The notes under the pieces were generated by a model. The model was not told the DNA's origin and did no database searches. It was given only the letters and a program-made list of their open reading frames with translations. Position numbers and translations under genes: made by a program. 64,000 bases of DNA from Achatina immaculata. Taxonomy: Eukaryota > Mollusca > Gastropoda > Stylommatophora > Achatinidae. The stretch covers positions 31,061,687-31,125,686 of the forward strand of contig CM019707.1 in assembly GCA_009760885.1 (NCBI GenBank), in the 5' to 3' direction. This document shows, one piece after another, positions 10,362 to 22,700 of this stretch; position 1 is the first letter of the stretch; the number at the start of each line of letters is the position of its first letter.

Positions 10362-11026
10362 CTCTTCCCGTACCGCGCCGCCCATTAAGTCTTCTGATTT
10401 GTTTCATTGAAAACTCGATGCAACTTTTCATTTAGCCAAACAGAACTCTTCTAGGCCAAAGTCTAGCTAGTTTAGCATCTGGTCATGCCGGAAAAGAAAG
10501 GAAATGAAGAAGTGGATCGATTTGAGTGTAAATTTTTCTACTTTTTTCGAGGTTGGTTGGTAGAATGGTCATACTGACCGACTAGACCTAGCTTACTAAA
10601 TGTGTTTTTCACATCTGTAGACCTGTTAGATTTATTGGATATCAAAAGCATCCGCAATTATCGATATTTCTATACCGATATAAACATTCTGCATTGGATT
10701 CTGGCACATTTCAGGTATGTAAAACTTTGATTTTAGTGCTCAGCCCTAAAAAATATTTTTAGCGCCAAAAAATCATTCCAGCTTTTCAGAACAGTTGTTT
10801 TTTTTCTATTCTTTGTTTTTTTAAAATGATAAATGACTTCATTTATGGAATCTTCTTTCATTTCCACTTATTTTAATATGAGATACACACGTGTTGATGA
10901 AGGAGTTTGTTTGTTACAATGAATTTTATAAAGGGACCCCCTTATATGAAAACACCCGCTCGGCCATGTAACATCATCATCGGTACCAACGTAACGTCCG
11001 TGTTTTTTTACGCGGTACGGGAAGAG
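10362..11026. mobile_element. Non-autonomous DNA transposon with 16-bp inverted repeats and TTAG duplication
   Basis: The element opens with CTCTTCCCGTACCGCG and closes with the exact reverse complement CGCGGTACGGGAAGAG. Both ends are flanked by TTAG (10358-10361 and 11027-11030), a 4-bp target-site duplication. The length is 665 bp. No transposase frame is present, so it is a MITE-like derivative. The 4-bp TTAN duplication recalls piggyBac-like elements (TTAA), but the terminal sequence does not begin with CCC as those usually do. The superfamily is therefore left open. Confidence 0.85.
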
Positions 11027-11030
11027 TTAG

Positions 11031-12770
11031 GAAACAAAAAGTTAGTAATTGACTAGTAAGTTTTCTATCTTTATTATTGCCAGAAATGTTTAGCCGTCAT
11101 AAAATGCAAGAGTTTAAATTTTGCTTTGAATGCGGTACATACTATGTATACTGGGGATGCCTTCTTGACGTAAGATTGTCCATATTATTTTGTAGCATGG
11201 CTTAACGTGAAATTAACAACGAAATATTAACAATATTTAGTAAGACTGTCAACGAAATTGCCAAGTTAGTTTTTAAAAATGCTGCTGTTACTTCATATGA
11301 CAAGGAACATTTTTTCTCCAACTTCTGCTTTTCATCAGTAAATTATTTATGGACACATTTTCCATTGATTTTAAAATGTGTAATAAATCGAAACTAAGTA
11401 AGGCAGCAAATGTGGTATTAGAATACTTTACAAAATATTAATCCTGCAGAAATATATATGTATGCTTGCATTGTAAAAGCCAGAGATTTTATTGGATATT
11501 TGTTAACTAATTTTTTTTTTTTTTTACGAATATCCAATCACTGTGGCATATTATTATGAGTATACTTGTATTTTTCTTTCTGAAAATTTGCTGAACATCA
11601 AAGGATATATAGTCATACACAGATTAATACTTGGGATGTTTTCCTGAAATTGGTGCGATAAGTAAATAGGTACAAAATGGTGTCATATTTGTATATAGCA
11701 CATAAGTGAAAATGTAAATAAGAATAGAATAAAATGTCATATAAATTTGAAAAAATTAAAATGTTTACTCGATGTAATTATAGTTGATATGAAGAACCTT
11801 TTGGTTCTTGAAGCACAAGTTTCTTGGTGATGTAAGCATGAAGAGTTAAGTCTTAAGTTTTTTTCTCACAGTGAAAATTTTTTTTGTAGAAAGAAGCCAT
11901 TTCAAGAAAACCTGGTCTTCACTTGGAGCTCTTCATATAATGTGGACTGTCTTTTACAAACTGGCCCATGATTTCTGTAAAACTGGTAATGCTGTTGTTG
12001 AGTTGTTAGAATTCTAACTGGCATATCCTCATCTAAAGCCAAGGCTGCTCTGCCAGGTCTTTAAGGTCATCGGTGCTGAGACTCTTGCCGCCATACAGTG
12101 GAAGTTCTAGAAAAATCTTTACCATTCATGTCCATCATCTCCACTTCATGGACCAGACAGGTTATGTTCTGCACCACTTTTCCAGTTCATACAGATTAAT
12201 GTGAGTTGTCACAGTGCTTAAGTTAAACAATGCAAAATGGGGCTGCTTTAAGTGGGGTATGATCATGCACATTTATAACTGTTGCCAGGTTTTTATATCC
12301 TAAGCAAACGTAGGTTAAAACAAATATCTGTGTGAAACTGTCTAATAACACTACAGGCTTTATGAAAGTGACCAGGTTTTTGAAAATTAGGCTGCAACAG
12401 TTAAATTTGAAATTTCATTGATGAACAGGTTTTGAAACTCACAGCACAGTTTCAGATCAGGCTTTTTGGTTTCAGTTTTCCATCCAGATGATCCCCCCCC
12501 CCCCCCAGAATAAATAGAATGTAAACTTAGAGTGCTGATATTGACGCTAGAACACAGTGAAATCTCTCTAATGAGAGGAGAAGAAAAGTTTACGTTTGCT
12601 CAAGATGGTCAAAACGAACAAATGCTGTTGAGTATGGAATCAAAGAATGCTTCTAGAATTTGAAGAATAAAAATTGGTGACTTAAATTATTATTATTATT
12701 TCTGTTTGTACTTTTACATTTTAAATTCTTCACTTATATCTGATGTCATTTTCTCATCTGTGTGGTTGTC
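11031..12770. other. AT-rich DNA without recognised features
   Basis: No open frame longer than background, no LINE motif and no tandem array is seen. It contains a C-run of about 18 at 12488-12506. Confidence 0.5.
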
Positions 12771-12771
12771 T

Positions 12772-13790
12772 GAAGCAAACAGCACCAAACTATCACATGG
12801 CAGTCCTTATAGGTGTTGAGTGAAGCAAACAGCACTAAACTATCACATTGCTGTCCTTATAGGTGTTGAGTGAAGCAAACAGCACCAAACTATCACATTG
12901 CTGTCCTTATAGGTGTTGAGTGAAGCAAACAGCACCAAACTATCACACTGCTGTCCTTATAGGTGTTGAGTGAAGCAAACAGCACCAAACTATCACATTG
13001 CTGTCCTTATAGGTGTTGAGTGAAGCAAACAGCACCAAACTATCACATTGCTGTCCTTATAGGTGTTGAGTGAAGCAAACAGCACCAAACTATCACATTG
13101 CTGTCCTTATAGGTGTTGAGTGAAGCAAACAGCACCAAACTATCACATTGCTGTCCTTATAGTTATCTTAAGCAGAAAGCACCAAACTATTGCATTGCTG
13201 TCCTTATAGTTATCTTAGTAAGCACCAAACTATCCCATTGCTGTCTTTATAGTTATCTTAGTAAGCACCAAACTATCACATTGCTGTCCTTATAGTTATC
13301 TTAGTAAGCACCAAACTATCACATTGCTGTCCTTATAGTTATCTTAGTAAGCACCAAACTATCACATTACTGTCTTTATAGTTATCTTAGGCAGAAAGCA
13401 CCAAACTATCACATTGCTGTCCATCTTACATCTTTCCTGTGCCGTTAAATGTCACATAGGACTCGCATAGTTGTTTGCCAAGTTTTCAGCAAGTCTTTCA
13501 GCCTCATCAAGAGATGTTATGCCCACTAAACTGTCCTCTTTAGAGTTTCATATGGTCGACCTCTTTTTCTTCAGCCTGTTGTGTTCCATTTGATAGCTTG
13601 TTTTGGTATTCTCTGATTGTTTCTTCTCATGATATGGCATCTTGCTGTCCTTACAGTTGTTATATTAGGCAGACAGCACCAAACAGTCACATGACTGACC
13701 CTGTAGTTGTTGTCTTGGGCAGACAACAAACTATAGCATTGCTGTCCTGACAGTTGTCTGCGGCAGAAAGCACCAGACTATTACTTAAAC
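12772..13790 (+). repeat. About 60-bp minisatellite interrupted by LINE B
   Basis: The unit 'gcaccaaactatcacattgc' + 'tgtccttataggtgttgagt' + 'gaagcaaacagc' repeats about eight times from 12772. From 13150 it shifts to a shorter variant with 'agttatcttagtaagcacca'. After a LINE B insertion (13425-13640), decayed units resume to 13790. Confidence 0.9.
13425..13645 (-). mobile_element. LINE family B, 3' fragment inserted in minisatellite
   Basis: Reading the minus strand gives the family B C-terminal region and 3' end ('gccgttaaatgtcacatagg' on the + strand). CATCTT is present at both borders (about 13425 and 13639), a candidate short target-site duplication. Confidence 0.85.
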
Positions 13791-13984
13791 GTAAACCTTC
13801 TTACTACAGATTTTTAAAACTTTTTAAAATTAGAATCGACAGAATCCTAAATATAGTAACCTACACAGCCAGTTCTAGCTGGAGTCTGGATTAGGAGCAA
13901 CGGCCACAAGGATGCCACCAGAAGTTTGGGAACCTGTTTTCGAGCTGCAGCACTCCAGACTCCAAACATGGTGAAGAAACCCCT

Positions 13985-14125
13985 TAGCAAGGTTTGAAAG
14001 ATAATTTGTATGTGCACTAAGATAATTTGTATGTGCACTAAGATAATTTGTATGTGCACTAAGATAATTTGTATGTGCACTAAGATAATTTGTATGTGCA
14101 CTAAGATAATTTGTATGTGCACTAT
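13985..14125 (+). repeat. 21-bp minisatellite (6-7 units)
   Basis: The unit GTATGTGCACTAAGATAATTT is repeated with almost no change. Because 21 is a multiple of three, open frames run through on both strands; they are not genes. Confidence 0.95.
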
Positions 14126-14304
14126 TTTCCTGCTAGAATGGATGGATTTCCTGCTTGACATTTTATATTTAGTCATACGTCGTCGTATTTGATAAGCATT
14201 CTGACATAATCGAATGTGAGATTTTATTTTGTTACTTTGGTTTCCCAGAAGAGGAAAAAAAGAAAAAAATATTCCAAAAATTCTGAGCTGACTGCTTTGC
14301 GTTT

Positions 14305-14680
14305 TTGTGTTAGGTATACTGAGTGAATGTAAATGCTACAGAAGAGTTCTCCAAATATCGTGGACACAAAAAAGAACAAATATATCTATACTACAAGAGC
14401 TTAATATTGAAGAAGGCTGGCTAGTGAAGAGGATTAAAGAGAGAAAACTGAAATATTTTGGACACATTAAACGTCATGATAATTTAGAGAAGACCGTATT
14501 GGAAGGATACATAATGGGAAAAAGAAAAAGAGGAAGACCAAGACGAAGACATCGTTGACGATCTGGAAATGGATGCAACAGCAGCAGGCCATCTTGCTCA
14601 CAACCGAGAGGCCTACAGGAGTGCTGTTTGGGAGGCAAAGTTCCGCAAGGAACATGCAAATAAATGAATGAATGAATACT
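14305..14680 (+). mobile_element. LINE family A, 5'-truncated copy
   Basis: It covers the C-terminal segment from CKCYRRVLQISWTQKRTN through KYFGHIKRHDNLEKTVLEGY to the end. A short deletion removes the 'RWLQD' codons near 14550. The tail is 'aaatgaatgaatgaa'. Confidence 0.92.
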
Positions 14681-14784
14681 GTGTCAGTTGTTGATAGTTA
14701 GAGCAGAAGATTTGAATAATTAACCAGTGAAGTTGAGATGCAGAGTAGTAACTTGGACTTGAGTTTGTGGCTTGTCATATTTAG

Positions 14785-14950
14785 CCGACTGTAGACCAAA
14801 AGAGACATGAAGAAGAACAAGAGAGAGGATGTTGAGAAATAGAGGGCTTACCTGGGCAAAGAGCAGGAAAAAAAGGCAAAGGACAGGCATTTGTGGAAAA
14901 CCCTTGCAGAAGCCCCATGTGCCCTGGGCACTTAAGGTTCAGAGAGATGT
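14785..14950 (+). mobile_element. LINE family C, 3' fragment
   Basis: It matches the last 160 bases of family C (GRPKET...; 'gccctgggcacttaaggttc') with frameshifts, ending in 'agagag'. Confidence 0.85.
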
Positions 14951-15054
14951 CTCTTAACAAAGTGGGATATCAGTGCGCCTGTCTTCAGTGATGTCATTTG
15001 TGTATGTAGCACTTCATCTGTGCTCTCATAGAATTTTTTTTTTTTTTAAAATGT

Positions 15055-15345
15055 TACTAGGTGTCTGGGTGGCAAAGTGGTTAGTGCACTGGTCTCTCAT
15101 GGCAAAAGTTGGGGGTTCAAATCAAGCCAGAGGAGGACCACCACCACAGCTCCCCCCACTCCAAGTCACCCGGCTGTAGAAATGGGTACCTGACTTCTTC
15201 TAGAGTTAGGAAAGGAAAGGCAGCCAGGCGTGATACTGACCATATCACCTTCTAGTGTGCTGATAGGTCAAGAAAAATATGGACACTAACACCAAATACC
15301 TATGTGCCTGTAAGGCATGACAGAATTATCTTTATCTTTTCTTTT
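15055..15345 (+). mobile_element. SINE family S1, near-complete tRNA-derived copy
   Basis: The head shows a Pol III A-box-like 'tggcaaagtgg' and a B-box-like 'gggttcaaatc' 40 bases further on. The conserved body ('gtagaaatgggtacctgac', 'ggcgtgatactgaccatatc') follows, then a tail 'gtaaggcatgacag' before a T-rich end. It is a retrotransposed, tRNA-derived element, not a tRNA gene: the cloverleaf is not maintained. Confidence 0.75.
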
Positions 15346-15364
15346 TTTTTTAAACCTGGATGTC

Positions 15365-15760
15365 TGTGACAAATAAAGAAATAGACAAGAAATTAGACTC
15401 TTTTGAAAACAAATGCATAAGGAAGATACTTGGTATAAAGTGGAACGAATTCAAGAACAACACAGAGATAAGACAGATGAGCAAACAACAACCTGTCTCA
15501 TGGGTGATCAGAAAAAGGAGATGGACATATGTAAGCCATGTGATGAGAAGAAACAGAATCCCAAAACAAGCTGTCAAATGGAACACAACAGGCCGAAGAA
15601 AAAGAGGTCAACCACGTGAAACTCTAAAGAGGACATTGTAAGAGAGGCCAGTTTAGTGGGCATAACATCCTTTGATAAGGTTGAAAGGCTCACAGAAAAC
15701 AGGAAAACATGGCGAACTATCACGTATGTGATGTTTAACGGTGCGGGAAGGATTGAAACA
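15365..15760 (+). mobile_element. LINE family B, 5'-truncated copy
   Basis: It encodes EIDKKLDSFENKCIRKILGI and KWNEFKNNTEIRQMSKQQPV, then the C-terminal basic region with one frameshift. It ends 'taacggtgcgggaaggat'. Confidence 0.92.
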
Positions 15761-15823
15761 AAAATTGAAATGTTTCTGACAAAATGCAGTGTCTCTACAC
15801 TTCTTCATTGATATCATTTGTAA

Positions 15824-16395
15824 ATGTTTTTCCACCCTCAAGATAGAAAAATGTTAATTAGGCAGACCAAAGATAGAAACATGTTTATTAGGCAGACTAA
15901 AGATAGAAACATGTTTATTAGGCAGCCTAAAGATAGAAACATGTTTATTAGGCAGCCTAAAGACAGAAACATGTTTATTAGGCAGCCTAAAGACAAAAAC
16001 ATGTTTATTAGGCAGACTAAAGATAGAAACATGTTTATTATGCAGACTAAAGATAGAAACATGTTTATTAGGCAGACTAAAGATAGAAACATGTTTATTA
16101 GGCAGACTAAAGATAGAAACATTTATTAGGCAGACTAAAGATAGAAACATGTTTATTAGGCAGACTAAAGATAGAAACATGTTTATTAGGCAGACTAAAG
16201 ATAGAAACATGTTTATTAGGCAGACTGACGATAGAAAAACATTAATTAGGCAGATAGAAGATAGAAAAACATAGATTAAGCAGACAGAAGATAGAAAAAC
16301 GTTAATTAGGCAGACTGAAGATAGTAAAAGTTAATTAGGCAGACTGAAGATAGAAAAAGTTAATTGGGCAGACTGAAGATAGAAAACATTAATTA
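15824..16395 (+). repeat. 30-bp minisatellite
   Basis: The unit AACATGTTTATTAGGCAGAC + TAAAGATAGA repeats about 13 times, then grades into an 'aaaaacgttaattaggcaga' variant. The unit length is a multiple of three, so open frames of about 100 codons occur on both strands; these are artefacts. Confidence 0.95.
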
Positions 16396-16554
16396 AACTG
16401 ATTGAAGACAGAGGGGGAAAAAACATTACTGGTACTAAGGATTTGCATGAAGTACACAATATGACGGTCCAGTTTATTCAAGACTTGAGTATACAGACAC
16501 AATAAATATATAAGAAGGAGAATGAGAGCATACAGATTTAAACAGACAGAGAGA

Positions 16555-16880
16555 TGATCTTCCTACATCCTTCCCGTGCCGTTAAATGTCACACCGGGCT
16601 CGCATGGTAGCTCGCCAAGATTTCCTGTTTTCAGTGAGCTTTTCAACCTGATCAAGGGATTTTATGTCTACTAATTTGGCCGCTCTTAACAATGTCATCT
16701 TCAGAGTTTCATGTGGTCGACCTCTTTTTTTTTTCTTTGGCCTGTTGTGTTCTACTTGATAGCTGGTTTTGGGATTCTCTGTTTCTTCTCATCACAGGAC
16801 CGATATATGTCCATCTCCTTTTTTCTGATCACCCATGAGACAGATTGTTGTTCACTCATCTGCTTTGTCTCAGCGATGAC
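16555..16880 (-). mobile_element. LINE family B, 3' fragment
   Basis: The minus strand carries the family B C-terminal part and 3' end ('cttcccgtgccgttaaatgt' on the + strand). Related minisatellite units occur on both sides, so it was probably inserted into the array. Confidence 0.88.
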
Positions 16881-16979
16881 AGAAGACATTAATTGCACAG
16901 ACTGAAAATGAAAGACATTAATTAGGGATTGCAAATGGAAATTTTCCGTTAGACAGAATTTTAATTAGCCTGAAAATAC

Positions 16980-17560
16980 TCTTCTTCTTCTTTGAGGAGT
17001 CGCTGAGTTCAGTAGCTTTCTAAGCCATTGAGGCTTCACAGCTGCAGACAAGATATGTCTCCATCCTCTCTGTTCTTGATTCTTTCTTTCAGTTGTCAGC
17101 TCACGAGCATGTATATCTTCCAGGTTGTCTCACCATCATCGTCTAGGTCTCTACCTCTTGGTCTATCCCATTTCATCACTTATATATAAGCCATCTTTGT
17201 TCGTATATCCTCTTCAATACTCTCTAAATGCCCGAGCCACCTCAGTCTGTTGTTATAATGGTTGTTATAGGCAGAGAGTTAATGCACAGATTTTTTATTA
17301 CGTCTTATCTCCCATTGTTGTATTATCAGGTCTCTTGCTGGTCTATAAATTCTCCTCAGTACTCTATTGTTCGTAAATTGATTTTTATCTTCTTTAGTTG
17401 TTCTCAGTGTTTCAGACTCGCATAGTACAGCTGGTTTAATCTGTGACTAACATATATATATTTAGCTTTGCATTGTGGGATAGAATTTCTGATTGTAGCA
17501 ATTGTCTAAGAGGCAAAATTTCTTGTTTCTAGCCTCGTCTAATCTCTTACAGGAGGCTGA
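16980..17560 (-). mobile_element. LINE family D, 3' fragment
   Basis: Read on the minus strand, it ends in a (GAA)n-like tail preceded by 'gaatcaagaacagagaggat' and 'cttgtctgcagctgtgaagc'. The same blocks occur on the + strand at 20480-20985, establishing a repeat family. The position of the 'ntergenic' basic segment and the tail suggests the 3' end of an RTE-like LINE. Frames are broken. Confidence 0.65.
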
Positions 17561-18135
17561 AAATGGACGACATTAATTTAATTAGAGACAGGCAGAAAAT
17601 GGAAGACATTAATTAAAGACGGTCAGGAAGTGGAAGACATTAATTAGAGATGGGCAGGAAATTGAAGACATTAATTAGAGACGGGCAGGAAATGGAAGAC
17701 ATTAATTAGAGACTAGCAGAAGATGGAAGACACCAATTAGGGACAGGCGGAAATGGAAGACGTTAATCAGGCAGAAAACGGGAAACATTAATTAGAGACA
17801 AGCAGAAAACGGAAGACATTAATTAGAGAGGCAGAAAAATGGAAAACATTAATTAGTGACAAGCAGAAAATGAAAGACATTAATTATAGACAAGCAGGAA
17901 ACGGAAGACATTCATTAGAGACAGGCATAAAACAGAAGATGTTAATTAGAGACAGGTAGAAATTGGAGGAGATTAATCAGAGACAAGCAGAAAAAGGAAG
18001 ACATTAATTAGAGACAGGCAGAAATTGGAAGAGATTAATCAGAGACAAGCAGAAAACGGAAGACGTTAATTAGAGACAAGCAGAGAACTGAATACATTAA
18101 TTAGAGACAAGCAAAAAAATGTAAGATATTACAGA
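17560..18135 (+). repeat. About 31-bp minisatellite ('attaattagagacaggcaga')
   Basis: About 18 units of ATTAATTAGAGACAGGCAGA + AAATGGAAGAC are present. They resemble the last variant of the 15824-16395 array. The two arrays are likely one old minisatellite split by the LINE B and D insertions. Confidence 0.9.
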
Positions 18136-18750
18136 CTGAAGACAGAGAATATTAGACTGAACATAGACAAGTTTCTTCCTGTTTATTTTCAACATGTCCG
18201 GGTTCAAAGGTCATACTGCCCGCTTCACGTACACACATTGACAAGATTAGATTGGTAAATGCTTTTTTTTTTTTTACGTTTTCAAATACTTTGTAACTTG
18301 TGGTTTATTTATTTACTTATGTTAATTGTTTATATAGGAGTTCTGACTATAAAAGTTTATAGTATTTGCGCTGAAGAGAAAGTTAACCCATAATTTCTTG
18401 TGTTCATTTTTCACTGTATCCGTGAGTGACCTTTGAAATGTGGATATGCAGGAGAGCAGACGCGTTTTAAAAGCAAAAGGTAAGGTGGTCGATAAGAACA
18501 CAGGTTTTCAGCAACAGAATTTTGATAAACAAAGGGAGGACAGTTGTCTTGGTTAATTTTTAATGATGTTACAGAAAATTTAATGGAAACAAAACAGTTA
18601 ACGTAAAATGAGCTAGAAAGGGAAGAAGAATGTAGTCGTGAAGAAGAGATTGCTGGAGCTAGGACAAGTTAATGGCGTTGGTAGGAAATCTGAACTGTGT
18701 GTGCAGAAAACGCGTCCTAAACAACCAGCACCTGATGGGAACTATTAAAT
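18136..18750. other. No recognised feature
   Basis: AT-rich sequence with no convincing exon, array or transposon motif. Confidence 0.5.
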
Positions 18751-19340
18751 TATATTCATTCGTTTGCATGTCCCTTGCAGAACTTTGCCTCCCAAACAGC
18801 TCTCCTGTAGCCCTCTCGGTTGTGAGCAAGATGCCATGCTGCTGATGCATCCATTTGTAGATCATCAACGATGTCTTGCAGCCATATTCGCCTTGGTCTT
18901 CCTCTCTTTCTTTTTCCCATTATGTACCCTTCCAAGACGGTTTTCTCTAGATTATCATGACGTTTAATGTGTCCAAAATATTTAAGTTTCCTCTCTTTAA
19001 TCTTCTTTACTAGCCAGCCTTCTTCAATACTAAGTTCTTGTAGTATGGATATATTTGTTCTTTTGTGTGTCCATGATATGTGAAGAACTCTTCTGTAGCA
19101 TTTACATTCAAAGGCATTTATGTGTTTCACAGCTTTTTTGTTAAGTGTCCAGGTCTCACAGGCATGCCCTCAAAAATCTTACTTTTGTAGCTCTGTCTGT
19201 TCCTCTCCACAGATTCTTTAGGTGTTTTACTTTCTGAAGAGCGATAGATGTCCTCCTTTTAATTTCCCCTCATTGTATGTCCATTATTAGTTAGCAGTGA
19301 TCCAAGATATTCAAAACTCTCCACTTCTTCCAGTGTTTAT
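18750..19340 (-). mobile_element. LINE family A, 5'-truncated copy
   Basis: The minus strand encodes HINAFECKCYRRVLHISWTH, LKYFGHIKRHDNLEKTVLEG and GKRKRGRPRR, ending in HANE and a short tail. The region before that (to 19340) is frameshifted. An (AT)n run follows at 19344-19370. Confidence 0.92.
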
Positions 19341-19644
19341 TAAATTATATATATATATATATATATAATTTAAACTAAACATTAAATTAAAATATTTAAA
19401 TAAAAATTAATATAAATTAAAAATTGTTCCTGAAACTATACCTGAAACTAGCTTCATGTCATACATGGCAGGAGACCGCGTGTATGTTTGTCTAAAGTTT
19501 GTACCTGCTGGAGAGACTGAATCTAAGCTACGGAATTTCTTTATCGTGACCTCGTTTCTTTCCGAGTGTCACGATCACTCGTGTCTACTGAACAGTTACT
19601 AATGACTATGCTTACAAACACCGGGTTTTTTTTTTTTGGAGGTG

Positions 19645-19745
19645 CGAGTTAGCGCAGTTCGTTATTATGCTGTTCTCTTGTGGCTAGATGGCTGCTCGTC
19701 CTGCCGGGGTCCATGGTTCGAATCCCAGGTAATTCTCATGTGATT
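19645..19745 (+). mobile_element. tRNA-like SINE head (family S3)
   Basis: 'gagttagcgcagttcgttat' resembles an A box and 'catggttcgaatcccaggt' contains a perfect B box. The spacing is about 65 bases, longer than in a tRNA, and no acceptor stem forms. A SINE or decayed tRNA pseudogene is most likely. Confidence 0.5.
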
Positions 19746-20480
19746 TTTCTTTCTCTCGCGTCTCACTAAAGTGTTTCATGTAGGATTTTTTTTCCAGGTC
19801 TAATCCTACAAAATTGTGTTCTCTTACTTTATTAGCAAACATACTCTTGGATGGGCGCGGCGGAGCATGGATGGGGGGGGGGGGGGGGCTGTCCTGAATG
19901 AAATGAAGGCGGAGTGTGAATTTTGAACCTTCGTTTTGTTAATGTATTTTTGTTTCGTTGGAAATTTCAAATTTTAAATTGCCTTGAAAGCTCAAAGTAT
20001 GGATCGTGTAATTTTCCCTGGGAAAACTGCGGATGTGCTCATAATAATGTTTGCTCCTCCTCCCCCTTTTTCGTGTTTATATGTCACTCAGCTGTAAAGC
20101 TGTGTTGAAGCGCATATCAACATATTCCATTCTTTTGAGGTCCGTTTCAGGGTACTTCAGTTCAGTCTGATCTCAGTTCACTCTAGTTTCTGTTTCACAT
20201 TCCCCCCCCCCCCCCCCATATTTGTTCTTCATGACACCTTCGCTTCCGTTTAGAAAAAAAAAAGCGCCAAGTTGAAAGTAGGCAGATGAACAACGGAAAA
20301 TGGTTTCAGGCAGCCCTAAACAGTGCTGCTCTCAAATTCAATGAAGAAAAAAATCTGTCTCTCCCCTCTCCTAAAAGAAAGACGTATTAAAAAATCTCAC
20401 TCGTGTGCTATTTTTCAGCTTCCAAGACGTCCATGGCAAGGCGGCTGTTCCGTGCAATACTTTGTAATGGCGCTCTTGTA
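19746..20480. other. No gene seen; two homopolymer G/C runs
   Basis: A G-run of about 14 occurs near 19873 and a C-run of about 18 near 20201. No coding signal. Confidence 0.5.
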
Positions 20481-20985
20481 TAATTAATGAGAGCAAAAAA
20501 AAAATTATTATAATTAAATATAAGGCACAGATTAGACCAGTTGTACTATATGAGTCAGAAACATGTGATGGAACAAACAAGACGAAAACTAAATACAAAC
20601 ATTTGAGAATAGAATCCGGAGAAGACTTTGGTGGACCTGTAACACATCAATGGAAGATAAGAAGTAACAAAGAAATAAAACGCAAAATTCAGACGTTTAA
20701 CTCTCCGCAATTGTGAAAAACAACAGACTGAAGTGCTCGGGCTTTTATAGAAAACGGATGAAGACAGACAAACAAAATAAATTTACAGAAGTAATGAAAG
20801 GGGAAATACTAAGAGGCAGGCCTAGACAACACTGACGAGACAGCCTACACGTGCTCTTGCAATCGACAACTGAGAAGAAAGAATCAGGAACAGAGAAGAA
20901 TGGAGACGTGTCTTGTCTGCAGGAATGAAGCCTTGGTGGCTTAGAAAAATGCTGAATTCAGCAACTGTTCAAAGAAGAAGAAATG
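20480..20985 (+). mobile_element. LINE family D, 3' fragment
   Basis: The + strand, read through breaks, gives KAQIRPVVLYESETC, a usual LINE motif just after the thumb (R..V.YGSETW). It ends at 'caaagaagaagaa', matching the family D copy at 16980-17560. Confidence 0.7.
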
Positions 20986-21374
20986 CTAATACGACACTCA
21001 AAATTTTAGCTTAACATACATTGAAAATTCGAATATATTTTGCTACGCTTCATAACATAATCTTTTGTTAATACCTCACAAATAATCACAGCTGCGTGCA
21101 TATGCATATTCATATCACAAACATATATACTATGTAACAGATATCTGGTGTTATTATGTTAACTCTTAGAGTACCAGACCAATATGTAACAGGGCACCGC
21201 AAAAAAACAAAAAATTATAACATAACCGGCATCACAAGGGTGATGATGAAAATAGTTTCTACTTACTTCTTAACCCTTTTGAAATAAAGATCAACCAATC
21301 AGTCAATCAATCAGTTCGCGCGTCCAGATATGAATGCTGATTCAACCAGTATAGGACCGACGTAATTGTTCTAA
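20986..21374. other. No recognised feature
   Basis: AT-rich; no exon or repeat family is recognised. Confidence 0.4.
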
Positions 21375-21862
21375 GTAAATGTAAACAGACAGAACAACAA
21401 AAATAAGATTTTTAAGGGCATGCATCTTTCCCATTGCAACATATGCCTGTGAGACCTGGACACTTAACAAAACAGCTGAGAAACACATAAATGCCTTTGA
21501 ATGTAAATGCTACAGAAGAGTTCTCCAAATATCGTGGACACAAAAAAGAACAAATATATCTATACTACAAGAGCTTAATATTGAAGAAGGCTGGCTAGTG
21601 AAGAGGATTAAAGAGAGAAAACTGAAATATTTTGGACACATTAAACGTCATGATAATTTAGAGAAGACTGTATTGGAAGGATACATAATGGGAAAAAGAA
21701 AAAGAGGAAGACCAAGACGAAGATGGCTGCAAGACATCGTTGATGATCTGGAAATGGATGCATCAGCAGCAGGCCATCTTGCTCACAACCGAGAGGCCTA
21801 CAGGAGTGCTGTTTGGGAGGCAGAGTTCCGCAAGGGACATGCAAATGAATGAATGAAATGTA
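21375..21862 (+). mobile_element. LINE family A, 5'-truncated copy
   Basis: It starts 'acagacagaacaacaaaaat', runs through YACETWTLNKTAEKHINAFE and an intact frame of the last 84 codons (21598-21849), and ends 'aaatgaatgaatg'. It is among the best-preserved 3' ends in the window. Confidence 0.93.
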
Positions 21863-22215
21863 AACAATTATAGTTTTTGCAAGGCAGGGCTCTGTGCGCT
21901 TGCCTCTTCTGTCTCCAAATCCTACGCCTTTTTCCTCCTCAAGTAACGCATCGCTTGAGAGGCTTAGAAGATCGTTTTGTGGCACTGTCTGCCGTTAGTC
22001 TTTCGTATACCTCGAGGATGACTGAAAATAAAAGACCAACAAAAAACATTCATTCTCGTTGATGTCTTACAAATATTGCATATCTCACGGCCTGTTTCAG
22101 AAAATCTACATAGAATGACCTTGGGGGGGAATACCGCTCCTGTTCATTCTTGCACACACATTCGAGCAATCTTCCGACGCTGAATATTGTCATGGTGGAT
22201 ATAAGCTTAGCACGA
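21863..22215. other. No recognised feature
   Basis: Short open frames only; no family recognised. Confidence 0.4.
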
Positions 22216-22700
22216 TGCATCACCAAAGAGTTAATTCCTTTGTTCTGTCCGTTAAACATGAATATCGGCGAATGCAGCGAAGATTCATGTGTTCAAACAC
22301 AGTATTGTGTACTGTCCCGGAAGCGTTAGTATTTATGCTTTCTTGATCTTGCTCGATCCTTGTTCCCCAGTAGTTTAAACGTTTTTTTTTTCCTTTCCAT
22401 ACCACTTGGTCAGTCCACTGAGATATTTTTCTCGTGTCGTCTCTCTCATTTTACCTCTTTAATTTTCCAGTCACTGGCCAGGTTCCGTAACTTCTGTCTT
22501 GTTATGACATGTCTAAGAAATTTTGGCTGTTTTTTTTTTTTCTTCCTTATAATTTTAACTAGTTTTTCGTTGTTCTGCAACTTCTCTGAGGATTTTTTTT
22601 TAAATTTGTTTTTCCTGTCTGTCCAAAGCATTTGTTGCAATTTTCTCCAAGACTACATTTCTGTTGCTTCCAGTTTCTTTGTCATTTGTTGTTGTTGTTG
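22215..22700 (-). mobile_element. LINE fragment (family G)
   Basis: The minus strand reads PKFLRHVITRQKLRNLASDW, matching the 'FLGHV.R...LE.L...G' segment of LINE C-termini, followed by broken frames. Its DNA matches the fragment at 3985-4165. Confidence 0.55.

Noticed and set aside
15824..16210. Regular direct repeats resembling a CRISPR array
   Set aside because: Units are contiguous with no unique spacers, the DNA is eukaryotic and no cas genes are present. It is a minisatellite. The same holds for the other arrays.
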